Shown here one piece after another: positions 10,209-24,689 of a DNA stretch of 64,000 bases (within the stretch, counting starts at the first letter, position 1; every line of letters begins with the position of its first letter). A program made the translations under genes and the position numbers. Under the pieces are notes generated by a model, which was not told where the DNA came from, did not search any database, and saw nothing but the letters and a program-made list of their open reading frames with translations. Source of the DNA: Jacaranda mimosifolia (lineage: Eukaryota; Streptophyta; Magnoliopsida; Lamiales; Bignoniaceae); assembly GCA_018894105.1 (NCBI GenBank), contig CM032125.1:1860001-1924000 (forward strand), given 5' to 3'.

Positions 10209-12551
10209 ATGGCTTATGCTGCTCTTGCTTCACTTGAACAAACCATAGATAGATTGCTACACAATCATAATCATCAATGTCCCATTTCTCCTCATGACAA
10301 ACAGCAACTTATGTTCATCCATGATTTCATCACCTTCTTGCGAGGTTTTCTTGAAAATTTTCCAGAGAAAGCCAGCATTAATTTGGAAGGACGAATTAGA
10401 GATTTGGCAAATGAGGCAGAAGATATTATTGAATTTGGTATGTCCGATCAAATTGAGCTATATCATATTACCTTGAAGTCTACTGCAGGACCTGAAAGTC
10501 ATGTTATGCTTCATTCTGATTTTAAAGAGTTGAACAAAGTTATGAAGGAAATTGATTCAATCAGGGGAGAGGTAATGGAGATCAAGATTAACAGCAGCAG
10601 AAGCACCGAAGATGTGCAACTCAGTACTGCATATTCTTCTGTTGCTACTTCATCATCAAGGCTAGTTGAATCAATGGTACAGAAGGTATACCAATACTTA
10701 AAGGGTAGGAGATATCTCATTATAATGGATGATATATGGAGTACAAAGGCATGGGATGATATAAAGATGATATTTCCTGATGACTGTAATGGAAGCCGGA
10801 TTATGTTGACCACTAGGCTATCTGATGTGGCTGCTTATCCAGACTCTTCCAGCCCTCTTCATGAGATGCATTTCATGGATGCGGATCAAAGTTGGAATCT
10901 GCTTCGGCAAAAAGTGTTTGCAGGAGAAAATTATCCTCCTGAACTGGAAACCATTGGGAAAATAATTGCAAAAAGCTGTAGAGGACTACCCCTTGCAATT
11001 GTTTTGATTGCCGGACTTCTGTCTACAATAGGTAAGACTCGAGCATCGTGGAGAAATATTGCAGAAAATATAAATTTAGCTATCAGTAGTACAAATGATG
11101 AGCAGTTTGCAAAGATACTATCTTTGAGTTACATCCAATTGCCTCATCATTTGAGACCATGTTTTCTATATATGGGAGGCTTTCTGAAAGATTATGAGAT
11201 TCGTGCCTCGAAACTCATCAAATTATGGATAGCTGAAGGTTTTCTGAAACCAAGTAGATCAAAAAGTTTTGAAGAGGAGGCAGAAGAGTATTTGGAGGAT
11301 CTTGTTAAGAGAAGTCTTATTTTGGTTATTAAGAAGAAGTCTAATGGCCAAATCAAAAGTTGCGGCATCCATGATCTAGTACGGGACTTATGTATAAGAA
11401 AAGCACAAGAAGAGATGTTTCATCTAAATGTGTGGTATGCTGGGAATATTCATCTAGAACGCATAAAAAGCCAGCGTCGCATAACTATTGCTCATTTTAA
11501 TGTACACCGCCTTGAAAACATTTCTGGCTCCACCATCCGCACTATTATATGTTTCCACCATGTTGGAAGTTCACAAAGTTCCTTTGGAAATTCAAGATTG
11601 CTGAGGGTATTGGATATGATACCTAAAATTGAAGGCGAATTTATGATGGACATGGCGACCACACCCCCTATTGGAGTATTTGGGCTATTTCATTTAAGGT
11701 ACCTCGCTTTCACTTGCAGCATTGATGGAGAATTGGTTCTTCCTCCATCCATAATAAACCTTCAGAATCTTCAAACTTTAAACATTTGTTCATTTAATGG
11801 ATGTGGTTTGCCAATGGAAATTTGGAGGATGCGACAATTAAGGCATCTAATATTTAGAGGTCCATTACCCAATATTCCACAAGAAGCTGCAACATTTCCT
11901 CTAGAAAACCTACAAACACTTTCGAAAGTAGAAGATTTCAAATGCACTGAAGAGATCCTAAAAATGATTCCAAACCTAAAGATATTGGGAATCTATTATC
12001 CTAAAGACAAATATGTTGAAGACTATCACCTTAATAATCTTGTAAATCTGCATATGCTTGAAAAGCTAACATTGCATGAATTTAGGCATGGTTCTTTAGT
12101 GGGACAGCATAATCCTGTTTTTCCTAGCACACTAAAAAAGTTAACCTTGCGTGGTGAGATGATTCCTTGGAAAGATATGGGAATTGTTGGTTCATTGCCT
12201 AATCTTCAAGTGCTTAAACTGGATACTTGCCAAATTCATGAGGACAAATGGGAAACACGTGAAGGAGAATTTTCTCAGCTGATATTTCTGCAAATTGAAT
12301 TTGCACTTTTACGGCAATGGATAACTGAAAGCAGCCACTTCCCACGCCTCAAGCATCTAGTGCTTAATGCTTGTTGGAATCTAAATAAGATTCCGGATGG
12401 TATTGGAGAAATTCCAACACTTGAACTGATTCTAATTGGCTGGAACAGATCTCTTCTGGAATCAGCCAAAAAGTTACGAGAGAAACAAGTAGAATATAGT
12501 GGAGATACTACCTTTCAAGTTCGTGAAGGGCGGCTGGAGGATTGGAGTTGA
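10209..12551 (+). CDS. CC-NB-ARC-LRR resistance protein, R1-like, lacking P-loop (NLR1)
   Basis: Predicted intracellular immune receptor of 780 residues in one uninterrupted frame, as is usual for single-exon R1-type NLRs. Residues 1-140 form the coiled-coil domain (start MAYAALASLEQTID, with EAEDIIE as the EDVID-like motif). NB-ARC follows: kinase-2 LIIMDDIW (about residue 170), RNBS-B SRIMLTTR, GLPLA (about 258), the RNBS-D region, and IHD in place of MHD (about 387). Leucine-rich repeats run from about 420 to 770. The oddity is at residues 147-157: SSSRL joins directly to VESMVQ, so the P-loop (GxGGxGKTT) and RNBS-A, about 100 residues in this family, are absent without a frameshift. ATP binding should be lost. 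It may be a functional truncated NLR or an early pseudogene. The start is shared with NLR3. Confidence 0.9.
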   Translation: MAYAALASLEQTIDRLLHNHNHQCPISPHDKQQLMFIHDFITFLRGFLENFPEKASINLEGRIRDLANEAEDIIEFGMSDQIELYHITLKSTAGPESHVMLHSDFKELNKVMKEIDSIRGEVMEIKINSSRSTEDVQLSTAYSSVATSSSRLVESMVQKVYQYLKGRRYLIIMDDIWSTKAWDDIKMIFPDDCNGSRIMLTTRLSDVAAYPDSSSPLHEMHFMDADQSWNLLRQKVFAGENYPPELETIGKIIAKSCRGLPLAIVLIAGLLSTIGKTRASWRNIAENINLAISSTNDEQFAKILSLSYIQLPHHLRPCFLYMGGFLKDYEIRASKLIKLWIAEGFLKPSRSKSFEEEAEEYLEDLVKRSLILVIKKKSNGQIKSCGIHDLVRDLCIRKAQEEMFHLNVWYAGNIHLERIKSQRRITIAHFNVHRLENISGSTIRTIICFHHVGSSQSSFGNSRLLRVLDMIPKIEGEFMMDMATTPPIGVFGLFHLRYLAFTCSIDGELVLPPSIINLQNLQTLNICSFNGCGLPMEIWRMRQLRHLIFRGPLPNIPQEAATFPLENLQTLSKVEDFKCTEEILKMIPNLKILGIYYPKDKYVEDYHLNNLVNLHMLEKLTLHEFRHGSLVGQHNPVFPSTLKKLTLRGEMIPWKDMGIVGSLPNLQVLKLDTCQIHEDKWETREGEFSQLIFLQIEFALLRQWITESSHFPRLKHLVLNACWNLNKIPDGIGEIPTLELILIGWNRSLLESAKKLREKQVEYSGDTTFQVREGRLEDWS

Positions 12552-13224
12552 TTGCTCTTTCAAAGTAGACATTACTGGTTCTGTTTTTCAGGTAAGTACC
12601 ACTCACTATATATCTCTAATTAAATCGGATAAATACACTATATTTTAATTATATGCACTTCAATGGTAGTGGCTAAAGTGTTATATATATCATTGTCGTT
12701 GTCTATGGTGATCAGACACAAGTATATATCCTCAAAACAGCTTGTTTGTCAAAGATGCAGACACCCTTAAAATTGGCAGATCATGTTACGAATGATAATA
12801 TATATATATATATATATCTTCACCACAATCAATCGCTTAGTGCATGGGCAACAGTTGCTTTTCTTGCCAAGTCACAATCACTTTATAAGAAGAGTTACCT
12901 CTATTTCAGGTAGAATCAAGAAAGACTACTTGAGATTGTAACCTCAAAAAGCACCTTCCCATTTAGATTAAGAATTGGGCTGATTCATTTGGATTCCATT
13001 TCTGTTGCAAGCAAAAAAGAGAAACTGAAGATATTCGGCTCAAGGAGGAAATGCTTTGTTTGATCTTTACAAATTTATAGAACCCGTCATCTTATCCTCG
13101 GATAAGATATTATGCTAAAATTAGAAATCTATGTAATAAATTGATATTTATTTGCAGATCCAACACATATATATATAGTTTTTATTATTGCTCAAGCACA
13201 TATTGGTAAAAATATTCGTGTCCA
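12552..13224. other. NLR1 3' flank
   Basis: Non-coding DNA after the NLR1 stop. The first 50 bases (TGATTGCTCTTTC ... TCTGTTTTTCAGG) match the NLR2 3' end at 50600-50645, showing common ancestry of the two genes through the stop codon. An (AT)n run lies at 12798-12817. About 12710-12780 is shared with 37145-37225, upstream of another GH1 remnant. Confidence 0.6.
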
Positions 13225-14660
<1,436 letters not shown>

Positions 14661-14792
14661 TTGAATATTTATTACACCTTGAAGCGTAGCTGGCAAACAT
14701 TAACTGCTGTTAGAAAACAGATCGACAATGTTAGGCCAATGTGGAAAGGTGAGCACAAGAGTACAATTAGTCTGTTTTTTTATTTTTTTTAG
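14661..14792. repeat. Short repeat shared with other NLR units
   Basis: This piece, with TGTTAGGCCAATGTGGAAA, also occurs at about 6625-6655, 52190-52255 and 55460-55485. It lies between the GH1 remnant and the breakpoint of the gypsy element at 14793. Confidence 0.6.
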
Positions 14793-16505
14793 ATCAGATA
14801 TAATAATCACAGGGGAAAGGCGCACAGACAGAAACAAATACAAGATCAGATATAATAATCACAGGGGTATTCAGAACATAATCAAATAATAAACAGAATC
14901 CAAACACAATTCTGAGTACGATACAAAAACAGTAAACCCACACACAGGCTAATCTCAATAACAGATAAATCAATAGGGTGCCAAATTGGAAGAACTTCAA
15001 TGGTATAAACAAGTACCAAGAGGGTTAGATCCTCACAGACATTGAGTAGCTGATACAATCAATAAATAAAGCAGTAGATCCTCACCTTGGTGCAGTATAC
15101 CCAATCAGTCAGATGTAAAGTTACTGCACATCACCACCCAAATCTCCGTCACCTAATCACAAAATAGCTCATAATCAATGCTCGGTCGATTCTAATAACC
15201 TCATTAGTTATCGATAAAATTTTAATTTCCCAAGATTACTATATAAATCTTATTGAAGTCCAAATTTACATTAATCGATCAAACTAACTTAGCCCTTTCA
15301 ACTATTAACAATAATAAGATTTAAGAATTTAAATCCCTATTTTATATATTCTATCAACTAGCTCAAATCTCACAAAATATCATTTAAATTCAAATCAACC
15401 TCCAAAGACATAATACATCCATGCATAATCCTTTACAATTATCTCAATCCACCAATCTCAACATTAAATCAAAATTTGGAATTCCTATACATATACATAT
15501 ACATATATATATATATGTTGCATGTACATTTAATACATATAATAATATAACTAACATAACCTAAAAAAATCCATAATTCACTAACTGATGCTCGGATTCG
15601 GAAATGAACCGTCACGATCGTTGAAACGAGGTGACGAAACTGTCCGAGCGCCGCCGCCCCTGCCGCCGTCGGTATACTAATACCTTGCACCGTTCTCTTC
15701 GTCTCACTCCCTTGAGCAACAATCTCCTATCAGTTTTCAATTATTCCTCTCTGTTTCGCCAGAAATCGCCAAAGCAGCCTCAAAAACCCCTTGCTCCGTT
15801 GTGCTCTGCCGCGGTCCGTTCGTCGCCGCCGTGGCCGAAAACTAGCATGAAATCACATAACCTCCTTTTCCTCATCACTGGCTACGTAACTGAGTCCTCA
15901 GTCGTCGATTTTCATTGTTTGAAGATGGTGACCGGTAATGGCCCGAGAAACGGGTCCTCCGTGGTGCTCCTCCGTTCGCCGTTCAACCACCTTGCATGGC
16001 CGGCGTTCTGTGGCCGGAGGAAGATGATGAGTAAGGTGGTGGTTGCTGAAGGAATTGGTGGTTGGTGGCGGCTGGATTGGCTCGGTTGGAAGAAGAAAAT
16101 GAAAGCTGTGAGAAGAAAGAAAAAAAAATGAAAGGAAAGAAGGAAAGAAGGAAAGAAGAAAAAAAAGAAAAGGTGGTGAAGAATTTAATTTTGACTTGAC
16201 ATGATGCATGGTGGAGGTATGGGTTCGGTTGATTTCATCCATGCTTTCATTTTCATATATATATATATATATATATATCTTTTTTTTTTTCAATTAAGTC
16301 CCTAGATTTTTAGGATCTCTCAATTGAGTCCTCAAAATAAATGAAATACATTTTCGATCCCAAAAATCTTTAAAACATCAATTGAGTCCTATATAATCTT
16401 TAAACCCTATTAAATAATTCAAAATTCTAATTGAATAATTAATGTTAAATAATTAAATAAATAATAATAATTTAACAAAATATACGAAATTTCGGGATCA
16501 TTACA
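14793..16505 (-). repeat. 3' LTR (truncated) of the gypsy element
   Basis: This matches 20930-22604. In element orientation it begins TGTAATGATCCCGAAATTT directly after the polypurine tract. Its far end is cut within the region that in the 5' LTR continues through a minisatellite. At the cut, the motif AGATCAGATATAATAATCAC occurs twice about 48 bases apart (14793 and 14841), suggesting slippage or end-joining at the breakpoint. Long open frames here, such as 15631-16131 plus, cover a GC-rich LTR patch and are not genes. Confidence 0.8.
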
Positions 16506-16518
16506 ATCTCCCCCTCTT
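16506..16518 (-). other. Polypurine tract
   Basis: On the minus strand this reads AAGAGGGGGAGAT immediately before the LTR start TGTAATG. This is the position and composition of the plus-strand primer of a Ty3/gypsy element. The second element has the same tract at 62854-62866. Confidence 0.85.
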
Positions 16519-16619
16519 AAAAGAATCTATCCTTAGATTCTCACCTGAAAATTGAAAAAACTTGAGGTATTGTTGACGCATGAGATCCTTTCTTTCCTAT
16601 GTTGCTTCTTCAATATTAT

Positions 16620-16985
16620 GAGTGCGCCATAATACCTTGACTTGAGGAATCTCCCGATTTCTGAGCTTTCGACTCTGATGATCTAAAATATGCACGGGTC
16701 TATCCTCATATGACATATCTCATTCCAACTACATGCACTCTGGTGATATAATATGAGAAGAATCCGGATAGGACTTTCGAAGTTACGATACATGGAAAAC
16801 GTCGTGTATTCCCTTTAAATATTGGGCTAACATGAGATGATACGCAACTGGTCCTATCCTTTTGCATATCTGATATGGCCCAACGTATCTCGAAATAAGT
16901 TTTCCCCCCTTTTCCTATTCTCCTGATTTCTTTTCTTGGGAAAACTTTAAGGAATACTTGACCTCCAACATTGAATTCCAAATCC
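16620..16985 (-). pseudogene. Integrase C-terminal fragment of gypsy pol
   Basis: The minus strand encodes EFNVGGQVFLKVFPRKEIRR, which corresponds to the conserved region after the gypsy integrase core (VGDxVxLKVSPxKGxxRFGKxGK). Downstream pieces resemble the HDVFHVSxLR region but in other frames. The catalytic D,D,E core is not present between here and RNase H, so it was deleted. Confidence 0.7.
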
Positions 16986-17104
16986 TTTCTCCGAGTATCT
17001 ACACAGCTCTTTGGTCTATCTTAGGCTACTTTCATTCTCTGTTTAATCACTTGCACCTTTTCGATAGTCTCTTGTATTAGTTCAGGTCTGATAGTAATCG
17101 GAGA

Positions 17105-17332
17105 TTAATCAAGTTCTAGGTCATGAGTCGGGTAATTTTCTTCATGTGGCTTCAACTTCCTAGATGCGTAGGCGATAACATGCCCCGGTTGCATCAACGC
17201 ATATCCCAACCCTTTCTTTGAAGCATTGGTATATACCACAATCCTTCTAAACCATCTGGGAGAGCTAGAACTGGAGCTATAGTTAGCCGATGTATCAAAT
17301 CTTGAAAACCCTTCTTGCAGTTTTCGTTCCAA
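17105..17332 (-). pseudogene. RNase H fragment of gypsy pol
   Basis: The minus strand encodes [19 protein letters not shown] and [19 protein letters not shown], the conserved RNase H core of Ty3/gypsy elements. The usual first catalytic aspartate (YTDAS) is asparagine here. The frame stops right after HDLELD. Confidence 0.85.
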
Positions 17333-17439
17333 GAAAAGGGTTGATCCTTCTGAGTCAACTTAGTCAACGGACCAGCTATCTTGAAAATATTTTCAACAAA
17401 TCTTCAGTAGTAACTAGCTAAATGCAAAGAAAACTTCGA

Positions 17440-17990
17440 ACTTCAGTAATATTTTCAAGCCACTTCCAGTTGACTATCACCTCAACCTTGGAAGGATCAA
17501 CTTCTATGCCATCTTTTGTAATTACATGGCCTAGAAAAGCTACTCTCTCTATCCAGAACTCGCACTTACTGAACTTGGCATACATCTAATGCTCTTTTAA
17601 CGTTCTTAGCACTACATGTAAGTGCCTTCTGTGCTCTTTTTGAGACTTAGAGAAGACTAAAATATCTTCAATGAATATGACCACGAATTGGTCTAAGTAA
17701 GGTCGAAATATTCGGTGCATCAAATCCATAAATGCCACCGGATCATTGTTAAAAGCGAACGACATCACTACGAATTGTAATGACCATATCAAGAATTGAA
17801 AGCTATCTTCAGGACATCTTCTTCTCGAATCTTCAGCTGGTAATACCCTTACCTCAAATCCAGCTTCGAGAAAAATCTTGATCCTTGCAACAAGTCAACA
17901 ACTCTTCCATATGAGGTAGTGGTATTTGTTCTTGTTGGTGACATTACTAAGTTACTTCTATATAAAGGATCGTAAAAACATCATAGCTAC
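17440..17990 (-). pseudogene. Reverse transcriptase fragment of gypsy pol
   Basis: The clearest part (17792-17586) reads FVVMSFAFNN..AFMDLMHRIF and then YLDQFVVIFIEDILVFSK, the palm region of gypsy reverse transcriptase. The usual FIDDIL is FIEDIL, so one catalytic aspartate is altered. Upstream (17990-17800) the reading frame is broken. The amino-terminal half of RT and the protease are missing. Confidence 0.85.
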
Positions 17991-18224
17991 CAACAACTAA
18001 CAACATTACAACTTCACACTTATATACTATTTGTATAAGAAATGGTCAAGTTCAAACTTACAACTAGACTTCATAACTTATCATACAATTCCCAAGGCAC
18101 TAGACACAAATTCACAAAACTTAAACACACTAGTATAAACATAACCCATAAATCTGCTGCTTCTTACTTCGTCGGGGATATAAAGCCAAAACATGCAGTG
18201 TCAAACCTTCCTCTCAATTTCTAG

Positions 18225-19361
18225 AATTTAAGTGGAACCTCCAGCCACCTGTTTCACTTTTCCTGCTGCTGATGGGCGTTTCCTCCTGGGGTAATCCTTC
18301 TAGAAGTGTTGGTCACTACCATAGCCTATGCATTGGCCCTACTTTCTCCATCATCCTGACTCTTCGTGGCTATGTGACCCACAAAATTCACATTTCTTTC
18401 ATGCCGTCTCTTGAGTCAGATGTGCCATCTTATTTGAATAAGGGGTTTGTTGGGCAGTGCTTTCAATCTAAAGCTTCGGCTGTTTTCTTCCTACATTACT
18501 CTACCCTTCAAGTTATATCTTTTCCTTTCGACCCCTATCCTCAATTTTCCTGATTTTCTGAAGTTCTGACTCAAGTTGCAGTGTCTTACTTACTGCTTCA
18601 TTATAGTTCGGTAGCTCCCAAGCGGCCAAACCCTTTCTCAATTCTAGTCGCAACCTTTGTACAAATCGTTGAGCTTGCCGATCTTTATCATCTTATATAT
18701 AAGGAGCATATTGTATCAGTCGGCTAAAAGTAGCCTCGTACTGACTTACAGATTTTGTTCCTTAAATTAAATCCATGAATTCTCATTCTCTGGCCTGTTT
18801 GACTACCACATGTATGTATTTGTTCATGAATTCCTTGGTAAAGTTCTCCTAAGTCCTACGAGTCCCCTTGACGATCCATCGATGTTCAATCATCTTCCAC
18901 CAGCTCCTAGTAGGTCCTGACAGAAGAAATGTAGCGAAACGAACTTTTCACTCATCTGGGTAGAGTAAGGTGTCAAATATATCCTCTAAACTCTTTACCC
19001 ACTCCTTCGCCTTTTTTTCATCCATCTCACCAAGAAATTTCGGGGGATTGAAATGAAGAAATCATTCCAATGCCTGATCTTCAGTCGTCTCATTAACAAC
19101 TTCTATTCCAGCACCTGGTTATTGATCCTGTGGCAAAATTCCCGATTCTTCTTGATATATCGAGTATGTTGGCTAACTATCGGAAGGGTTTCGTGACACA
19201 TCTTCTTCTTGCCTAGCTTGTGGGTAAGCAGGTGCCTCTCGTCCTGGAACTTTTTGATCACTAACTTGTAGCCCAGAAGATCTTCCTCTTCAACCGGGAG
19301 GTCTTCCCCGTTACCCAACTCTAGGAGGAATAGGTATACTAGCATTTCCTTGAGATGCCAT
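18225..19361 (-). pseudogene. gag remnant of gypsy element
   Basis: In minus orientation the frame opens at 19361 (MASQGNASIPIPPR) and decays through many stops. Capsid-like sequence such as FNPPKFLGEMDEKKAKEW and FATFLLSGPTRSWWK is readable near 19050-18900. A degraded zinc-knuckle region (CEFCGSHSHEE) lies near 18350. No continuous protein can be made. Confidence 0.75.
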
Positions 19362-19705
19362 CTACTCTGCTAACTTCTCCAATCTTCTAGGGATAAAAGA
19401 AGAAAAGAGTTCGATGAAATCAAACTAAACTCAAGCATACACCACCCTAATAATCCTATAATATACAATAAAATTCCCAAGTATAGTTCAATGCCTAGAT
19501 CGTCGATAATCCAAGGTTCTAGTAAGTCTATCAACTCAAATCATAATAGTCCTTCTCATGTAAACCTAGGTCATCAAAACCTACGCTCCAATATCTGCTA
19601 ATTCATACATATGTTGGACATTTATACAGTCAGATTTAACTTCATAACCAAGATTTTCAAATCCAAGGATCATATACTAGCGTAGCTCTGGCTTTCCAAA
19701 CCCAA

Positions 19706-19717
19706 GCTCTTATACCA
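19706..19717 (-). other. Primer-binding site (initiator Met tRNA type)
   Basis: On the minus strand this reads TGGTATAAGAGC, one mismatch from the initiator-methionine PBS TGGTATCAGAGC. It is separated by five bases from the 5' LTR end (CTACA). The second element has TGGTAGCAGAGC at the matching place (63565-63576). Confidence 0.8.
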
Positions 19718-19722
19718 CTAAT

Positions 19723-22356
19723 TGTAGCACCCCTCCTCAGGATAACACCTCAGTCAAGGCACCACACAGATTCAAACTTAAATATCAAAGTCGCAATCTA
19801 ATAGAAGGCCCATAAGTTTTCTTACACACATTATAAAAATGACATTCTACCTCATCAAGCAGTTCTAAACCAAAATTTTCAAAATATATCGATACTAAAT
19901 ACAACCATAATCCATAACATTCATACCCTTTATATCATTACACGTTTTAATCTTAGAATACAACATTCAGATCACAACATCTCTAAAATGTTCATATCCT
20001 ATACAAAATGCATACTAAACTCAGTCTGTACAATCTTCAAAACAAGAACATTTTTCCTCACAGCTCAGTCTCTGTTAAGTCCCATCTCTATTTGTAATGT
20101 AATGAAATACAAGGGGGTAAGTCCAAAGAGTTAGTGAGGAATAACAGTATGGATTTATCGAGGATGACTCAACTCGATAAATCATAATATAAACAAACAG
20201 ATCACACAGATACTAAAGCAGATAGTACAGATAAGCAAACAGTAAACTCTCCTACCTTATTGCTCCACAATCAAATTTCAGAAAAACAGATATCAATCAG
20301 ACAGAACAGACCCAAAGCATATGCACTCAAAGGAATATCTAAGACATGCACTGCAGATTCACTTTATACCAGACAAATAGATTACCTAAGCATAACAACT
20401 TGGTATATGTAGATGCCCATATGAACCGTATAGCGCACTGCCAATGCTTAGGGAAAAATCCCTAGCGCATCGCTGATACCTAGGGGAAAGTCCCTAGCAC
20501 ACCATCGATACCCAGGGGAAGTCCCTAGTGTACCGTCGATACCCAGGGGAAAGTCCCTATTGTATCATTAACACCCAGGAGAAGTGATTAGTGTGCCTCA
20601 CATAACCAAATAGATAGCTCAGATTGGCGCTTGGCCCACATAATCACCGTACAGATAACAGAATTAACCACTTATGCAGATGCCTAGGGGAAAGTCCCTA
20701 GCACATTGCCAGTTTCAGACAAAACAGATCAGAGCAGACAGAAATAATCCCAATAAAGTAATAGATAACAAAAACAGATTCAGATATGCGAACATGGAAA
20801 ATAAATACAGATCAGACAATAGATAAGCCGACAAGGCTACAGATATGCCGATAAGGCAACAGATACAAAACAGATGACCGATAGATACAAAACAGATAAC
20901 AGACAGAATTCTGGGCGCCAGAACAGACAGAAATAGATACAAGATCATATATAACCCTCATAGGGGTATTCAAAACAAAATCAAATAATAAACAGAATCC
21001 AAACACGATTCTGAGTACGGTACAGAAACAGTAAACCCACAAAGGGGCTAATCTCAATAACAGATAGATTAATAGGGTGCCAAATTTGCAGAACCTCATA
21101 GGTATAAACAAGTATCAAGAGGGTTAGATCCTCACAGACATTGAGTAGCTGATACAATCAATAACCAAAGCAATAGATCCTCACAGACATTGAGTAGCTA
21201 ATAAAATCAATAACAAAAGCGGTAGATCCTCACCTTGGTGCAATATACCCAATCAGTCAGATGCAAAGCTACTACCCGTCACCACCCAAATCTCCGTCAC
21301 CTAATCACAAAATAGATCATAATCAATGCTCGATCGATTCTAATAACTTTATCAGTTATCGATAAACTTGTAATTTCCCAAGATTACTATATAAATCTTA
21401 TTGAAGTCCAAATTTACATTAATCAATCAAACTAACTTAGCCCTTTCAACTATTAACAATAATAAGATTTAAATTCTTAAATCCCTATTTTATATGTTCT
21501 ATCAACTAGCTCAAATCTCACAAAATATCATTTAAATTCAAATCAACCTCCAAAGACATAATACATCCATGCGTAATCCTTTACAATTATCTCAACCTGC
21601 CAATCTCAACATTAAATCAAAATTCAGAATTCCTATACATATATATTGCATGTATATTTAATACATATAATAATATAACTAACATAACTAAAAAAATCCA
21701 TAATTTACTAACTGATGCCTGGATTAAAAAATGAACTATACTATCACGATCATCGAAACGAGGTGACGAAACTGTCCGAGCGCCGGGGCCGGGCCGTCGG
21801 CCGCTGATTTACTGATACCTTGCACCGTTCTCTTCGTCTCACTCCCCTGAGCAACAATCTCTGATCAGTTTTCAATTATTCCTCCCCGTTTCGCCAGAAG
21901 TTGGCAAAACAACCTCAAAAATCCCTTGCTCTGTCGTGCTCTGCCGCGGTCATTCGTCGCCTCCATGGCCGAAAAGTAGCATGAAATCATAGAACCTCCT
22001 TCTCCTTGTCACTGGCTATGCAACTGAGTCCTCAGTCGCTAGTTTTCGTCGTTGGACGATGGTGATCGGTAATGGCCTGAGAAACGGGTCATCCGTGGTG
22101 CCCCTCCGTTCGCCGTTCAACCACCTTGCATGGCAGGCGTTCTGTGGCCGGAGGAAGATGATGAGTAAGGTGGTGGTTGCTGAAGTAATTGGTGGTTGGT
22201 GGAGGCTGGATTGGCTCGGTTGGAAGAAGAAATAAAAAAATGAAAGGAAAGAAGGAAAGAAGAAGAAAAGAAATGGTGGTGAAGAATTTAATTTTGACTT
22301 GACATGATGCATGGTGGAGGTATGGGTTAGGTTGACTTCATCTATGCTTTCATTTT

Positions 22357-22389
<33 letters not shown>

Positions 22390-22604
22390 CAATTAAGTCC
22401 CTAGATTTTTAGGATTTCTCAATTGAGTCCTCAAAATAAATGAAATACATTTTCGATCCCAAAAATCTTTAAAACATCAATTGAGTCCTATATAATCTTT
22501 AAACCCTATTAAATAATTCAAAATTTTAATCGAATAATTAATATTAAACAATTAAATAAATAATAATAATTTAACAAAATATACAAAATTTCGGGGTCGT
22601 TAAA
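19723..22604 (-). repeat. 5' LTR of the gypsy element (2.9 kb)
   Basis: This full-length LTR runs on the plus strand from TGTAGCACCCC (19723) to CGGGGTCGTTAAA (22604), where the left LTR has ATTACA. It is the only complete LTR of this family in the window. It contains the minisatellite at 20441-20610, a GC-rich patch at about 21760-22250 and an (AT)n run at 22361-22386. Confidence 0.8.
20441..20610. repeat. Minisatellite inside LTR, unit about 37 bp
   Basis: At least four imperfect units are present, each with the core CCCAGGGGAAAGTCCCTAG plus a variable spacer. A further isolated unit lies at about 20680-20705. The core is a short palindrome (GGGGAAAGTCCC), so each repeat could form a small hairpin in RNA. 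Confidence 0.75.
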
Positions 22605-24115
<1,511 letters not shown>

Positions 24116-24367
24116 TCAATCTTTCTCATGTTTTGCAAAGCTATACTTCTTGTGAAGATAAACAGTTGAAAGTATGTGAAAGAAGAAATGTCTAATGTAA
24201 AACCACATGCACATACTATGCACTGTAAAGCAAAAGATTGTGTTGGACACATAGTCGAAGTAATTTATGTACGAGATTTTATTTATCAAGATTCCATAAA
24301 TCACACCAATAAATTTAGCAACACAAATAATAACCAACAAAATAAATAAAGTAAAAACACTCTGACG

Positions 24368-24540
24368 CAAGATAATCCTTGAACATAATATATGGAAATC
24401 CTTTGCACAACCTCTCAGAGTTGCCAAAGAGCACTCCTTCAACTCCTTTCTATTGCCCCACTCATAACTCAAAATAAGTGTCTCATGAGTATCACAAGTT
24501 TCACAAGCAAATTTCAAGTAATCACATTTACTCCTATTTA
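24368..24540 (-). other. Conserved open stretch within GH1 last intron
   Basis: The minus-strand translation DYLKFACETCDTHETLILSY is open here and has relatives at about 13830-13965 (frameshifted) and 51560-51690 (YDYLEYTHETCDTREAF, open). All three lie between the last and penultimate GH1 exon positions. I do not recognise the protein. It may be simply duplicated intron sequence that is open by chance. Confidence 0.35.
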
Positions 24541-24689
24541 TAAGAGTAAATTACTTTATTACTACTCCTGGGAACTTGGAAATCTAATCTATATCTATAC
24601 TACCTATAAAAGTATGAATGAGCATATTTGTTTCTTCCTTTTTATGTGAAGACAAAAATATTCTTATCTAATGAAAATATTTTTGGTAA

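Larger units (their letters stand above)
14793..22604 (-). mobile_element. Ty3/gypsy LTR retrotransposon with long LTRs, defective
   Basis: A minus-strand element: 5' LTR 22604-19723, primer-binding site, gag, RT, RNase H, integrase C-terminus, polypurine tract, then a truncated 3' LTR 16505-14793. The two LTRs are alike over about 1.7 kb, but the left copy lacks about 1.1 kb of its end, so no target duplication can be read. The internal region is only about 3.2 kb, with protease, the start of RT and most of integrase deleted. A relative lies at 60617-64000. Lineage within Ty3/gypsy is uncertain; LTR length suggests Tekay/Del-like. Confidence 0.85.

Noticed and set aside
14794..15012. Hydrophobic minus-strand frame with relatives at 20812-21111 and 60742-60990
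   Set aside because: The three copies are the same LTR segment. Translation differs through stops and frameshifts between copies, and the hydrophobic look comes from A-rich plus-strand repeats.
15631..16131. 166-codon plus-strand frame and the overlapping minus-strand frame at 15898-16293
   Set aside because: Both lie in the GC-rich patch of a gypsy LTR. The sister LTR at 21760-22260 breaks them, so they are not conserved genes.
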